The notes under the pieces are model-generated. The model saw nothing but the letters and a program-made list of their open reading frames with translations, had not been told where the DNA came from and made no database searches. 64,000 bases of DNA from Acanthosepion esculentum (lineage: Eukaryota > Mollusca > Cephalopoda > Sepiida > Sepiidae), in NCBI GenBank assembly GCA_964036315.1, contig OZ038517.1:56990156-57054155 (forward strand). Direction: 5' to 3'. Each line of letters opens with the position of its first letter. Position 1 is the first letter of the stretch. The translations under genes and the position numbers were made by a program. Below are positions 42,041 through 54,513 of the stretch, piece after piece.

Positions 42041-44071
42041 CCTTCAATTGTAGCATAATCTAACTCATTTTCATATTACCAAATGAAAAAGGCACATAAA
42101 TCTCAAATATTTTAAATTAATTTATATACTTCTTAAAAATAAAACAAAACTGGCAACAACATATGAATTATTTTCAAGTTTCCAAATGAAAAATTATAAA
42201 TGTACTATAAAATTAGACTATTTTCATATTTCCACTAGTAAAAAGTATAAATCTCTTTAAATTTAGATTATTTGCAAAATTTGGAATAAAAAACATTCAA
42301 TTGTAGCATAATCTAAATCATTTTCATATTACCAAATGAAAAAAGCACATAAATCTCAAATAATTTACATTATTTTATTTACTTCTCAAAAATAAAAAAA
42401 AACTGGCAACAAAATATGAATTATTTTCAAGTTTCCAAATGAAAAATTATAAATGTGCTATAAAATTAGACTATTTTCATATTTCCAATAGTAAAAAGTA
42501 TAAATCTCCTTAAAATTTAGATTATTTACAAAATTTGGAAGAAAAAAACATTCAATTGTAGCATAATCTAACTCATTTTCATATTACCAAATGAAAAAAG
42601 CACATAAATCACAAATATTTTTAATTATTTTATATACTACTCAAAAATAAAAAAAAACTTGCAAAAAAATATGAATTATTTTCAAGTTTCCAAATGAAAA
42701 ATTATAAATGTGCTATAAAATTAGACTATTTTCATATTTCCAATATTAAAAAGTATAAATCTTAAAATTTAGATTATTTACAAAATTTGGAAGAAAAAAA
42801 CATTCAATTTTAGCATAATCTAACTCATTTTCATATTACCACATGAAAAAAGCACGTAAATCTCCAATATTTTAAATTATTTTTTATACTTCTAAAAATG
42901 AAAAAAACTGGCAACAAAATATGAATTACTTTCAAGTTTCCAAATGAAAAATTATAAATGTGATATGAATTTAGACTATTTTCATATTTCCAATAGTAAA
43001 AAGTATAAATCTCCTTAAAATTTAAATTATTTACAAAATTTGGAGAAAAAAACATTCAATTGTAGCATAATCTAATTCATTTTAATATTACCAAATGAAA
43101 AAAGCACATAAATCTCAAATATTTTAAATTATTTTATATACTTCTTAAAAATAAAACAAAACTGGCAACAAAATATGAATTATTTTCAAGTTTCCAAAGG
43201 AAAAATTTTAAATGTGATATGAATTTAGACTATTTTCATATTTCCAATAGTAAAAAGTATAAATCTCCTTAAAATTTAAATTATGTACAAAATTTGGAAG
43301 AAAAAAACATTCAATTGTTGCATAATCTAACTCATTTTCATATTACCAAATGAAAAAAGCACATAAATCTCAAATATTTTAAATTATTTTATATACTTCT
43401 CAAAAATAAAAAAATACTGGCAACAAAATATGAATTATTTTCAAGTTTCCAAATGAAAAATTATAAATGTGCTATGAAATTAGACAATTTTCATATTTCC
43501 AATAGCAAAAAGTATAAATCTCCTTAAAACTAAGATTATTTACAAAATATGGAAGAAAAAAAATTCAATTATAGCATAATCTAACTCATTTTCATATTAC
43601 CAAATGAAAAAAGCACATAAATCTCAAATATTTTAAATTATTTTATATACTTCTCAAAAATAAAAAAATACTGGCAACAAAATATGAATTATTTTCAAGT
43701 TTCCAAATGAAAAATTATAAATGTGCTATAAAATTAGACTATTTTCATATTTCCAATAATAAAAAGTATAAATCTCCTTAAAATTTAGATTATTTACAAA
43801 ATTTGGAAGAAAAAAACATTCAATTGTAGCATAATCTAACTCATTTTCATATTACCAAATGAAAAAAGCACATAAATCTCAAATAATTTACATTATTTTA
43901 TTTACTTCTCAAAAATAAAAAAAAACTGGCAACAAAATATGAATTATTTTCAAGTTTCCAAATGAAAAATTATAAATGTGCTATAAAATTAGACTATTTT
44001 CATATTTCCAATAGTAAAAAGTATAAATCTCCTTAAAATTTAGATTATTTACAAAATTTGGAAGAAAAAAA
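42041..44071. repeat. ~8-monomer period, copy 2 (2,031 bp)
   Basis: It repeats the 40,005 series with small losses (AATCTCTTTAAATTTAG at ~42,250; TATAAATCTTAAAATTTAG at ~42,755). It ends with two monomers of the ATTAGACAATTTTC and CCAATAATAAAAAG types. The series starts a third time at CCTTC (44,072) but keeps order only to about 44,660 before switching to the ATTAGACAATTTTC type. The section 44.7-47.6 kb is a mixture of right-block types without a clean period. Confidence 0.78.
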
Positions 44072-47000
44072 CCTTCAATTGTAGCATAATCAAACTCATT
44101 TTCATATTACCAAATGAAAAAGGCACATAAATCTCAAATATTTTAAATTAATTTATATACTTCTTAAAAATAAAACAAAACTGGCAACAACATATGAATT
44201 ATTTTCAAGTTTCCAAATGAAAAATGATAAATGTGCTATAAAATTAGACTATTTTCATATTTCCACTAGTAAAAAGTATAAATCTCCTTAAAATTTAGAT
44301 TATTTGCAAAATTTGGAATAAAAAACATTCAATTGTAGCATAATCTAAATCATTTTCATATTACCAAATGAAAAAAGCACATAAATCTCAAATAATTTAC
44401 ATTATTTTATTTACTTCTCAAAAATAAAAAAAAACTGGCAACAAAATATGAATTATTTTCAAGTTTCCAAATGAAAAATTATAAATGTGCTATAAAATTA
44501 GACTATTTTCATATTTCCAATAGTAAAAAGTATAAATCTCCTTAAAATTTAGATTATTTACAAAATTTGGAAGAAAAAAACATTCAATTGTAGCATAATC
44601 TAACTCATTTTCATATTACCAAATGAAAAAAGCACATAAATCACAAATATTTTTAATTATTTTATATACTACTCAAAAATAAAAAATAACTGGAAACAAA
44701 ATATAAGTTATTTTCAAGTTTCCAAATGAAAAATTATAAATGTGCTATGAAATTAGACAATTTTCATATTTCCAATAGCAAAAAGTATAAATCTCCTTAA
44801 AACTAAGATTATTTACAAAATATGGAAGAAAAAAAATTCAATTATAGCATAATCTAACTCATTTTCATATTACCAAATGAAAAAAGCACATAAATCTCAA
44901 ATATTTTAAATTATTTTATATACTTCTCAAAAATAAAAAAATACTGGCAACAAAATATGAATTATTTTCAAGTTTCCAAATGAAAAATTATAAATGTGCT
45001 ATAAAATTAGACTATTTTCATATTTCCAATAATAAAAAGTATAAATCTCCTTAAAATTTAGATTATTTACAAAATTTGGAAGAAAAAAACATTCAATTGT
45101 AGCATAATCTAACTCATTTTCATATTACCAAATGAAAAAAGCACATAAATCTCCAATATTTTAAATTATTTTTTATACTTCTAAAAATTAAAAAAAACTG
45201 GCAACAAAATATGAATTATTTTCAAGTTTCCAAATGAAAAATTATAAATGTGCTATATAATTAGACTATTTTCATATTTCCAATAGTAAAAAGTATAAAT
45301 CTCCTTAAAATTTAGATTATTTGCAAAATTTGGAAGAAAAAAACATTCAATTGTAGCATAATCTAAATCATTTTCATATTACCAAATGAAAAAAGCACAT
45401 AAATCTCAAATAATTTACATTATTTTATTTACTTCTCAAAAATAAAAAAAAACTGGCAACAAAATATGAATTATTTTCAAGTTTCCAAATGAAAAATTAT
45501 AAATGTGCTATAAAATTAGACTATTTTCATATTTCCAATAGTAAAAAGTATAAATCTCCTTAAAATTTAGATTATTTACAAAATTTGGAAGAAAAAAACA
45601 TTCAATTGTAGCAGAATCTAACTCATTTTCATATTACCAAATGAAAAAAGCACATAAATCACAAATATTTTTAATTATTTTATATACTACTCAAAAAGGA
45701 AAAATAACTGGAAACAAAATATAAATTATTTTCAAGTTTCCAAATGAAAAATTATAAATGTGCTATAAAATTAGACTATTTTCATATTTCCAATAGCAAA
45801 AACTATAAATCTCCTTAAAATTAAGATTATTTACAAAATTTGGAAGAAAAAAAATTCAATTGTTGCATAATCTAACTCATTTTCATATTACCAAATGAAA
45901 AAAGCACATAAATCTGAAATATTTTAAATTATTTTATATACTTCTCAAAAATAAAAAAATACTTGCAACAAAATATAAATTATTTTCAAGTTTCCAAATG
46001 AAAAATTATAAATGTGCTATAAAATTAGACTATTTTCATATTTCCAATAATAAAAAGTATAAATCTCCTTAAAATTTAGATTATTTACAAAATTTGGAAG
46101 AAAAAAACATTCAATTTTAGCATAATCTAACTCATTTTCATATTACCACATGAAAAAAGCACATAAATCTCCAATATTTTAAATTATTTTTTATACTTCT
46201 AAAAATAAAAAAAAACTGGCAACAAAATATGAATTATTTTCAAGTTTCCAAATGAAAAATTATAAATGTGATATGAATTTAGACTATTTTCTTATTTCCA
46301 ATAGTAAAAAGTATAAATCTCCTTAAAATTTAAATTATTTACAAAATTTTGAAGAAAAAAACATTCAATTGTAGCATAATCTAACTCATTTTCATATTAC
46401 CAAATGAAAAAAGCAAATAAATCTGAAATATTTTAAATTATTTTATATACTTCTCAAAAATAAAAAAAACTGGCAACAAAATATGAATTATTTTCAAGTT
46501 TCCAAATGAAAAATTATAAATGTGATATGAATTTAGACTATTTTCATATTTCAAATAGTAAAAAGTATAAATCTCCTTAAAATTTAAATTATTAACAAAA
46601 TTTGGAAGAAAAAAACATTCAATTGTAGCATAATCTAACTCATTTTCATATTACCAAATGAAAAAAGCACATAAATCACAAATATTTTAAATTAATTTAT
46701 ATACTTCTTAAAAATAAAACAAAACTGGCAATAACATATGAATTATTTTCAAGTTTCCAAATGAAAAATTATAAATGTGATATGAATTTAGACTATTTTC
46801 ATATTTCCAATAGTAAAAAGTATAAATCTCCTTAAAATTTAAATTATTTACAAAATTTGGAAGAAAAAAACATTCAATTGTTGCATAATCTAACGCATTT
46901 TCATATTACCAAATGAAAAAAGCACATAAATCTCCAATATTTTAAATTATTTTATATACTTCTCTAAAATAAAAAAAAACTGTCAACAAAATATGAATTA

Positions 47001-47635
47001 TTTTTAAGTTTCCAAATGAAAAATTATAAATGTGTTATAAAATTAGACTATTTTCATATTTCCAATAGCAAAAAGTTTTAAATCCCCTTAAAATTTAGAT
47101 TATTTACAAAATTTTGAAGAAAAAAACATTCAATTGTAGCATAATCTAACTCATTTTCATATTACCAAATGAAAAAAGCAAATAAATCTGAAATATTTTA
47201 AATTATTTTATATACTTCTCAAAAATAAAAAAAACTGGCAACAAAATATGAATTATTTTCAAGTTTCCAAATGAAAAATTATAAATGTGATATGAATTTA
47301 GACTATTTTCATATTTCAAATAGTAAAAAGTATAAATCTCCTTAAAATTTAAATTATTAACAAAATTTGGAAGAAAAAAACATTCAATTGTAGCATAATC
47401 TAACTCATTTTCATATTACCAAATGAAAAAAGCACATAAATCTCAAATATTTTAAATTATTTTATATACTTCTCAAAAATAAAACAAAACTGGCAGCAAA
47501 ATATGAATTATTTTCAAGTTTCCAAATGAAAAATTATAAATGTGATATGAATTTAGACTATTTTCATATTTCCAATAGTAAAAAGTATAAATCTCCTTAA
47601 AATTTAGATTATTTTCAAAATTTGGAAGAAAAAAA

Positions 47636-49418
47636 CCTTCAATTGTAGCATAATCTAACTCATTTTCATATTACCAAATGAAAAAGGCACATAAATCTCA
47701 AATATTTTAAATTAATTTATATACTTCTTAAAAATAAAACAAAACTGGCAATAACATATGAATTATTTTCAAGTTTCCAAATGAAAAATTATAAATGTGC
47801 TATAAAATTAGACTATTTTCATATTTCCACTAGTAAAAAGTATAAATCTCCTTAAAATTTAGATTATTTACAAAATTTGGAAGAAAAAAACATTCAATTG
47901 TAGCATAATCTAACTCATTTTCATATTACCAAATGAAAAAAGCACATAAATCACAAATATTTTTAATTATTTCATATACTACTCAAAAATAAAAAATAAC
48001 TGGAAACAAAATATAAATTATTTTCAAGTTTCCAAATGAAAAATTATAAATGTGCTATGAAATTAGACAATTTTCATATTTCCAATAGCAAAAAGTATAA
48101 ATCTCCTTAAAATTAAGATTATTTACAAAATATGGAAGAAAAAAAATTCAATTGTAGCATAATCTAACTCATTTTCATATTACCAAATGAAAAAAGCACA
48201 TAAATCTGAAATATTTTAAATTAATTTATATACTTCTCAAAAATAAAAAAATACTGGCAACAAAATATGAATTATTTTCAAGTTTCCAAATGAAAAATTA
48301 TAAATGTGCTATAAAATTAGACTATTTTCATATTTCCAATAATAAAAAGTATAAATCTCCTTAAAATTTAGATTATTTACAAAATTTGGAAGAAAAAAAC
48401 ATTCAATTTTAGCATAATCTAACTCATTTTCATATTACCAAATGAAAAAAGCACATAAATCTCCAATATTTTAAATTATTTTTTATACTTCTAAAAATAA
48501 AAAAAAACTGGCAACAAAATATGAATTATTTTCAAGTTTCCAAATGAAAAATTATAAATGTGATATGAATTTAGACTATTTTCATATTTCCAATAGTAAA
48601 AAGTATAAATCTCCTTAAAATTTAAATTATTTACAAAATTTGGAAGAAAAAAACATTCAATTGTTGCATAATCTAACTCATTTTCATATTACCAAATGAA
48701 AAAAGCACATAAATCTCCAATATTTTAAATTATTTTATATACTTCTCTAAAATAAAAAAAAACTGTCAACAAAATATGAATTATTTTTAAGTTTCCAAAT
48801 GAAAAATTATAAATGTGTTATAAAATTAGACTATTTTCATATTTCCAATAGCAAAAAGTTTTAAATCCCCTTAAAATGTAGATTATTTACAAAATTTTGA
48901 AGAAAAAAACATTCAATTGTAGCATAATCTAACTCATTTTCATATTACCAAATGAAAAAAGCAAATAAATCTGAAATATTTTAAATTATTTTATATACTT
49001 CTCAAAAATAAAAAAAACTGGCAACAAAATATGAATTATTTTCAAGTTTCCAAATGAAAAATTATAAATGTGATATGAATTTAGACTATTTTCATATTTC
49101 AAATAGTAAAAAGTATAAATCTCCTTAAAATTTAAATTATTAACAAAATTTGGAAGAAAAAAACATTCAATTGTAGCATAATCTAACTCATTTTCATATT
49201 ACCAAATGAAAAAAGCACATAAATCTCAAATATTTTAAATTATTTTATATACTTCTCAAAAATAAAACAAAACTGGCAGCAAAATATGAATTATTTTCAA
49301 GTTTCCAAATGAAAAATTATAAATGTGATATGAATTTAGACTATTTTCATATTTCCAATAGTAAAAAGTATAAATCTCCTTAAAATTTAGATTATTTTCA
49401 AAATTTGGAAGAAAAAAA
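47636..49418. repeat. 7-monomer higher-order repeat, copy 1 (1,783 bp)
   Basis: Seven distinct monomers follow in order. m1: CCTTCAATTG, AAAAAGGCAC, CCACTAGT. m2: AATCACAAATATTTTTAATT, AACTGGAAAC, TTAGACAATTTTC, AAATATGGAAG. m3: ATTAATTTATATAC, AAATACTGG, CCAATAATAAAAAG. m4: CAATTTTAGC, TTTTTTATACTTCTAAAAAT. m5: CAATTGTTGC, TTCTCTAAAAT, ACTGTCAAC, GTTTTAAATCCCC. m6: AAGCAAATAAATC, TTTCAAATAG, AATTATTAAC. m7: AAAACAAAACTGGCAGC, TTATTTTCAAAATTTGG. m1 then starts again at 49,419. Confidence 0.95.
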
Positions 49419-51201
49419 CCTTCAATTGTAGCATAATCTAACTCATTTTCATATTACCAAATGAAAAAGGCACATAAATCTCAAATATTTTAAATTAATT
49501 TATATACTTCTTAAAAATAAAACAAAACTGGCAACAACATATGAATTATTTTCAAGTTTCCAAATGAAAAATTATAAATGTGCTACAAAATTAGACTATT
49601 TTCATATTTCCACTAGTAAAAAGTATAAATCTCCTTAAAATTTAGATTATTTACAAAATTTGGAAGAAAAAAACATTCAATTGTAGCATAATCTAACTCA
49701 TTTTCATATTACCAAATGAAAAAAGCACATAAATCACAAATATTTTTAATTATTTTATATACTACTCAAAAATAAAAAATAACTGGAAACAAAATATAAA
49801 TTATTTTCAAGTTTCCAAATGAAAAATTATAAATGTGCTATGAAATTAGACAATTTTCATATTTGCAATAGCAAAAAGTATAAATCTCCTTAAAATTAAG
49901 ATTATTTACAAAATATGGAAGAAAAAAAATTCAATTGTAGCATAATCTAACTCATTTTCATATTACCAAATGAAAAAAGCACATAAATCTGAAATATTTT
50001 AAATTAATTTATATACTTCTCAAAAATAAAAAAATACTGGTAACAAAATATGAATTATTTTCAAGTTTCCAAATGAAAAATTATAAATGTGCTATAAAAT
50101 TAGACTATTTTCATATTTCCAATAATAAAAAGTATAAATCTCCTTAAAATTTAAATTATTAACAAAATTTGGAAGAAAAAAACATTCAATTGTAGCATAA
50201 TCTAACTCATTTTCATATTACCAAATGAAAAAAGCACATAAATCTCCAATATTTTAAATTATTTTTTATACTTCTAAAAATAAAAAAAAACTGGCAACAA
50301 AATATGAATTATTTTCAAGTTTCCAAATGAAAAATTATAAATGTGATATGAATTTAGACTATTTTCATATTTCCAATAGTAAAAAGTATAAATCTCCTTA
50401 AAATTTAAATTATTTACAAAATTTGGAAGAAAAAAACATTCAATTGTTGCATAATCTAACGCATTTTCATATTACCAAATGAAAAAAGCACATAAATCTC
50501 CAATATTTTAAATTATTTTATATACTTCTCTAAAATAAAAAAAAACTGTCAACAAAATATGAATTATTTTTAAGTTTCCAAATGAAAAATTATAAATGTG
50601 TTATAAAATTAGACTATTTTCATATTTCCAATAGCAAAAAGTTTTAAATCCCCTTAAAATGTAGATTATTTACAAAATTTTGAAGAAAAAAACATTCAAT
50701 TGTAGCATAATCTAACTCATTTTCATATTACCAAATGAAAAAAGCAAATAAATCTGAAATATTTTAAATTATTTTATATACTTCTCAAAAATAAAAAAAA
50801 CTGGCAACAAAATATGAATTATTTTCAAGTTTCCAAATGAAAAATTATAAATGTGATATGAATTTAGACTATTTTCATATTTCAAATAGTAAAAAGTATA
50901 AATCTCCTTAAAATTTAAATTATTAACAAAATTTGGAAGAAAAAAACATTCAATTGTAGCATAATCTAACTCATTTTCATATTACCAAATGAAAAAAGCA
51001 CATAAATCTCAAATATTTTATATTATTTTATATACTTCTCAAAAATAAAACAAAACTGGCAGCAAAATATGAATTATTTTCAAGTTTCCAAATGAAAAAT
51101 TATAAATGTGATATGAATTTAGACTATTTTCATATTTCCAATAGTAAAAAGTATAAATCTCCTTAAAATTTAGATTATTTTCAAAATTTGGAAGAAAAAA
51201 A
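49419..51201. repeat. 7-monomer higher-order repeat, copy 2 (1,783 bp)
   Basis: It has the same m1-m7 order and exactly the same length as copy 1. Private differences include CTACAAAATTAG in m1, ATATTTGCAATAGC in m2 and ACTGGTAAC in m3. At the m3/m4 boundary it reads AATTATTAAC and CAATTGTAGC instead of GATTATTTAC and CAATTTTAGC, a patch that looks converted from m6/m7. Confidence 0.95.
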
Positions 51202-52984
51202 CCTTCAATTGTAGCATAATCTAACTCATTTTCATATTACCAAATGAAAAAGGCACATAAATCTCAAATATTTTAAATTAATTTATATACTTCTTAAAAA
51301 TAAAACAAAACTGGCAACAACATATGAATTATTTTCAAGTTTCCAAATGAAAAATTATAAATGTGCTACAAAATTAGACTATTTTCATATTTCCACTAGT
51401 AAAAAGTATAAATCTCCTTAAAATTTAGATTATTTACAAAATTTGGAAGAAAAAAACATTCAATTGTAGCATAATCTAACTCATTTTCATATTACCAAAT
51501 GAAAAAAGCACATAAATCACAAATATTTTTAATTATTTTATATACTACTCAAAAATAAAAAATAACTGGAAACAAAATATAAATTATTTTCAAGTTTCCA
51601 AATGAAAAATTATAAATGTGCTATGAAATTAGACAATTTTCATATTTCCAATAGCAAAAAGTATAAATCTCCTTAAAATTAAGATTATTTACAAAATATG
51701 GAAGAAAAAAAATTCAATTGTAGCATAATCTAACTCATTTTCATATTACCAAATGAAAAAAGCACATAAATCTGAAATATTTTAAATTAATTTATATACT
51801 TCTCAAAAATAAAAAAATACTGGTAACAAAATATGAATTATTTTCAAGTTTCCAAATGAAAAATTATAAATGTGCTATAAAATTAGACTATTTTCATATT
51901 TCCAATAATAAAAAGTATAAATCTCCTTAAAATTTAGATTATTTACAAAATTTGGAAGAAAAAAACATTCAATTTTAGCATAATCTAACTCATTTTCATA
52001 TTACCAAATGAAAAAAGCACATAAATCTCCAATATTTTAAATTATTTTTTATACTTCTAAAAATAAAAAAAAACTGGCAACAAAATATGAATTATTTTCA
52101 AGTTTCCAAATGAAAAATTATAAATGTGATATGAATTTAGACTATTTTCATATTTCCAATAGTAAAAAGTATAAATCTCCTTAAAATTTAAATTATTTAC
52201 AAAATTTGGAAGAAAAAAACATTCAATTGTTGCATAATCTAACGCATTTTCATATTACCAAATGAAAAAAGCACATAAATCTCCAATATTTTAAATTATT
52301 TTATATACTTCTCTAAAATAAAAAAAAACTGTCAACAAAATATGAATTATTTTTAAGTTTCCAAATGAAAAATTATAAATGTGTTATAAAATTAGACTAT
52401 TTTCATATTTCCAATAGCAAAAAGTTTTAAATCCCCTTAAAATTTAGATTATTTACAAAATTTTGAAGAAAAAAACATTCAATTGTAGCATAATCTAACT
52501 CATTTTCATATTACCAAATGAAAAAAGCAAATAAATCTGAAATATTTTAAATTATTTTATATACTTCTCAAAAATAAAAAAAACTGGCAACAAAATATGA
52601 ATTATTTTCAAGTTTCCAAATGAAAAATTATAAATGTGATATGAATTTAGACTATTTTCATATTTCAAATAGTAAAAAGTATAAATCTCCTTAAAATTTA
52701 AATTATTAACAAAATTTGGAAGAAAAAAACATTCAATTGTAGCATAATCTAACTCATTTTCATATTACCAAATGAAAAAAGCACATAAATCTCAAATATT
52801 TTAAATTATTTTATATACTTCTCAAAAATAAAACAAAACTGGCAGCAAAATATGAATTATTTTCAAGTTTCCAAATGAAAAATTATAAATGTGATATGAA
52901 TTTAGACTATTTTCATATTTCCAATAGTAAAAAGTATAAATCTCCTTAAAATTTAGATTATTTTCAAAATTTGGAAGAAAAAAA
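51202..52984. repeat. 7-monomer higher-order repeat, copy 3 (1,783 bp)
   Basis: It has the m1-m7 order and length again. It shares CTACAAAATTAG and ACTGGTAAC with copy 2 but has the usual CAATTTTAGC at m4. So copies 2 and 3 are closest except for the converted patch in copy 2. Confidence 0.95.
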
Positions 52985-54513
52985 CCTTCAATTGTAGCAT
53001 AATCTAACTCATTTTCATATTACCAAATGAAAAAGGCACATAAATCTCAAATATTTTAAATTAATTTATATACTTCTTAAAAATAAAACAAAACTGGCAA
53101 TAACATATGAATTATTTTCAAGTTTCCAAATGAAAAATTATAAATGTGCTATAAAATTAGACTATTTTCATATTTCCACTAGTAAAAAGTATAAATCTCC
53201 TTAAAATTTAGATTATTTACAAAATTTGGAAGAAAAAAACATTCAATTGTAGCATAATCTAACTCATTTTCATATTACCAAATGAAAAAAGCACATAAAT
53301 CACAAATATTTTTAATTATTTCATATACTACTCAAAAATAAAAAATAACTGGAAACAAAATATAAATTATTTTCAAGTTTCCAAATGAAAAATTATAAAT
53401 GTGCTATGAAATTAGACAATTTTCATATTTCCAATAGCAAAAAGTATAAATCTCCTTAAAATTAAGATTATTTACAAAATATGGAAGAAAAAAAATTCAA
53501 TTGTAGCATAATCTAACTCATTTTCATATTACCAAATGAAAAAAGCACATAAATCTGAAATATTTTAAATTAATTTATATACTTCTCAAAAATAAAAAAA
53601 TACTGGCAACAAAATATGAATTATTTTCAAGTTTCCAAATGAAAAATTATAAATGTGCTATAAAATTAGACTATTTTCATATTTCCAATAATAAAAAGTA
53701 TAAATCTCCTTAAAATTTAGATTATTTACAAAATTTGGAAGAAAAAAACATTCAATTTTAGCATAATCTAACTCATTTTCATATTACCAAATGAAAAAAG
53801 CACATAAATCTCCAATATTTTAAATTATTTTATATACTTCTCTAAAATAAAAAAAAACTGTCAACAAAATATGAATTATTTTTAAGTTTCCAAATGAAAA
53901 ATTATAAATGTGTTATAAAATTAGACTATTTTCATATTTCCAATAGCAAAAAGTTTTAAATCCCCTTAAAATGTAGATTATTTACAAAATTTTGAAGAAA
54001 AAAACATTCAATTGTAGCATAATCTAACTCATTTTCATATTACCAAATGAAAAAAGCAAATAAATCTGAAATATTTTAAATTATTTTATATACTTCTCAA
54101 AAATAAAAAAAACTGGCAACAAAATATGAATTATTTTCAAGTTTCCAAATGAAAAATTATAAATGTGATATGAATTTAGACTATTTTCATATTTCAAATA
54201 GTAAAAAGTATAAATCTCCTTAAAATTTAAATTATTAACAAAATTTGGAAGAAAAAAACATTCAATTGTAGCATAATCTAACTCATTTTCATATTACCAA
54301 ATGAAAAAAGCACATAAATCTCAAATATTTTAAATTATTTTATATACTTCTCAAAAATAAAACAAAACTGGCAGCAAAATATGAATTATTTTCAAGTTTC
54401 CAAATGAAAAATTATAAATGTGATATGAATTTAGACTATTTTCATATTTCCAATAGTAAAAAGTATAAATCTCCTTAAAATTTAGATTATTTTCAAAATT
54501 TGGAAGAAAAAAA
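52985..54513. repeat. 6-monomer derivative of the 7-mer HOR (1,529 bp)
   Basis: m1-m3 are followed by one hybrid monomer and then m6 and m7. The hybrid starts as m4 (CAATTTTAGC at ~53,752) and continues as m5 (TTTTATATACTTCTCTAAAAT, ACTGTCAAC, GTTTTAAATCCCC). The unit is exactly one monomer shorter than 1,783 bp, as expected for an unequal crossover between m4 and m5 within the shared CTCCAATATTTTAAATT stretch. Confidence 0.92.

Noticed and set aside
42831..43055. Second 74-residue minus-strand open frame
   Set aside because: It is a duplicate of the frame at 40,799 produced by the HOR copy, not evidence of selection. The few differences follow the DNA-level drift of the satellite.
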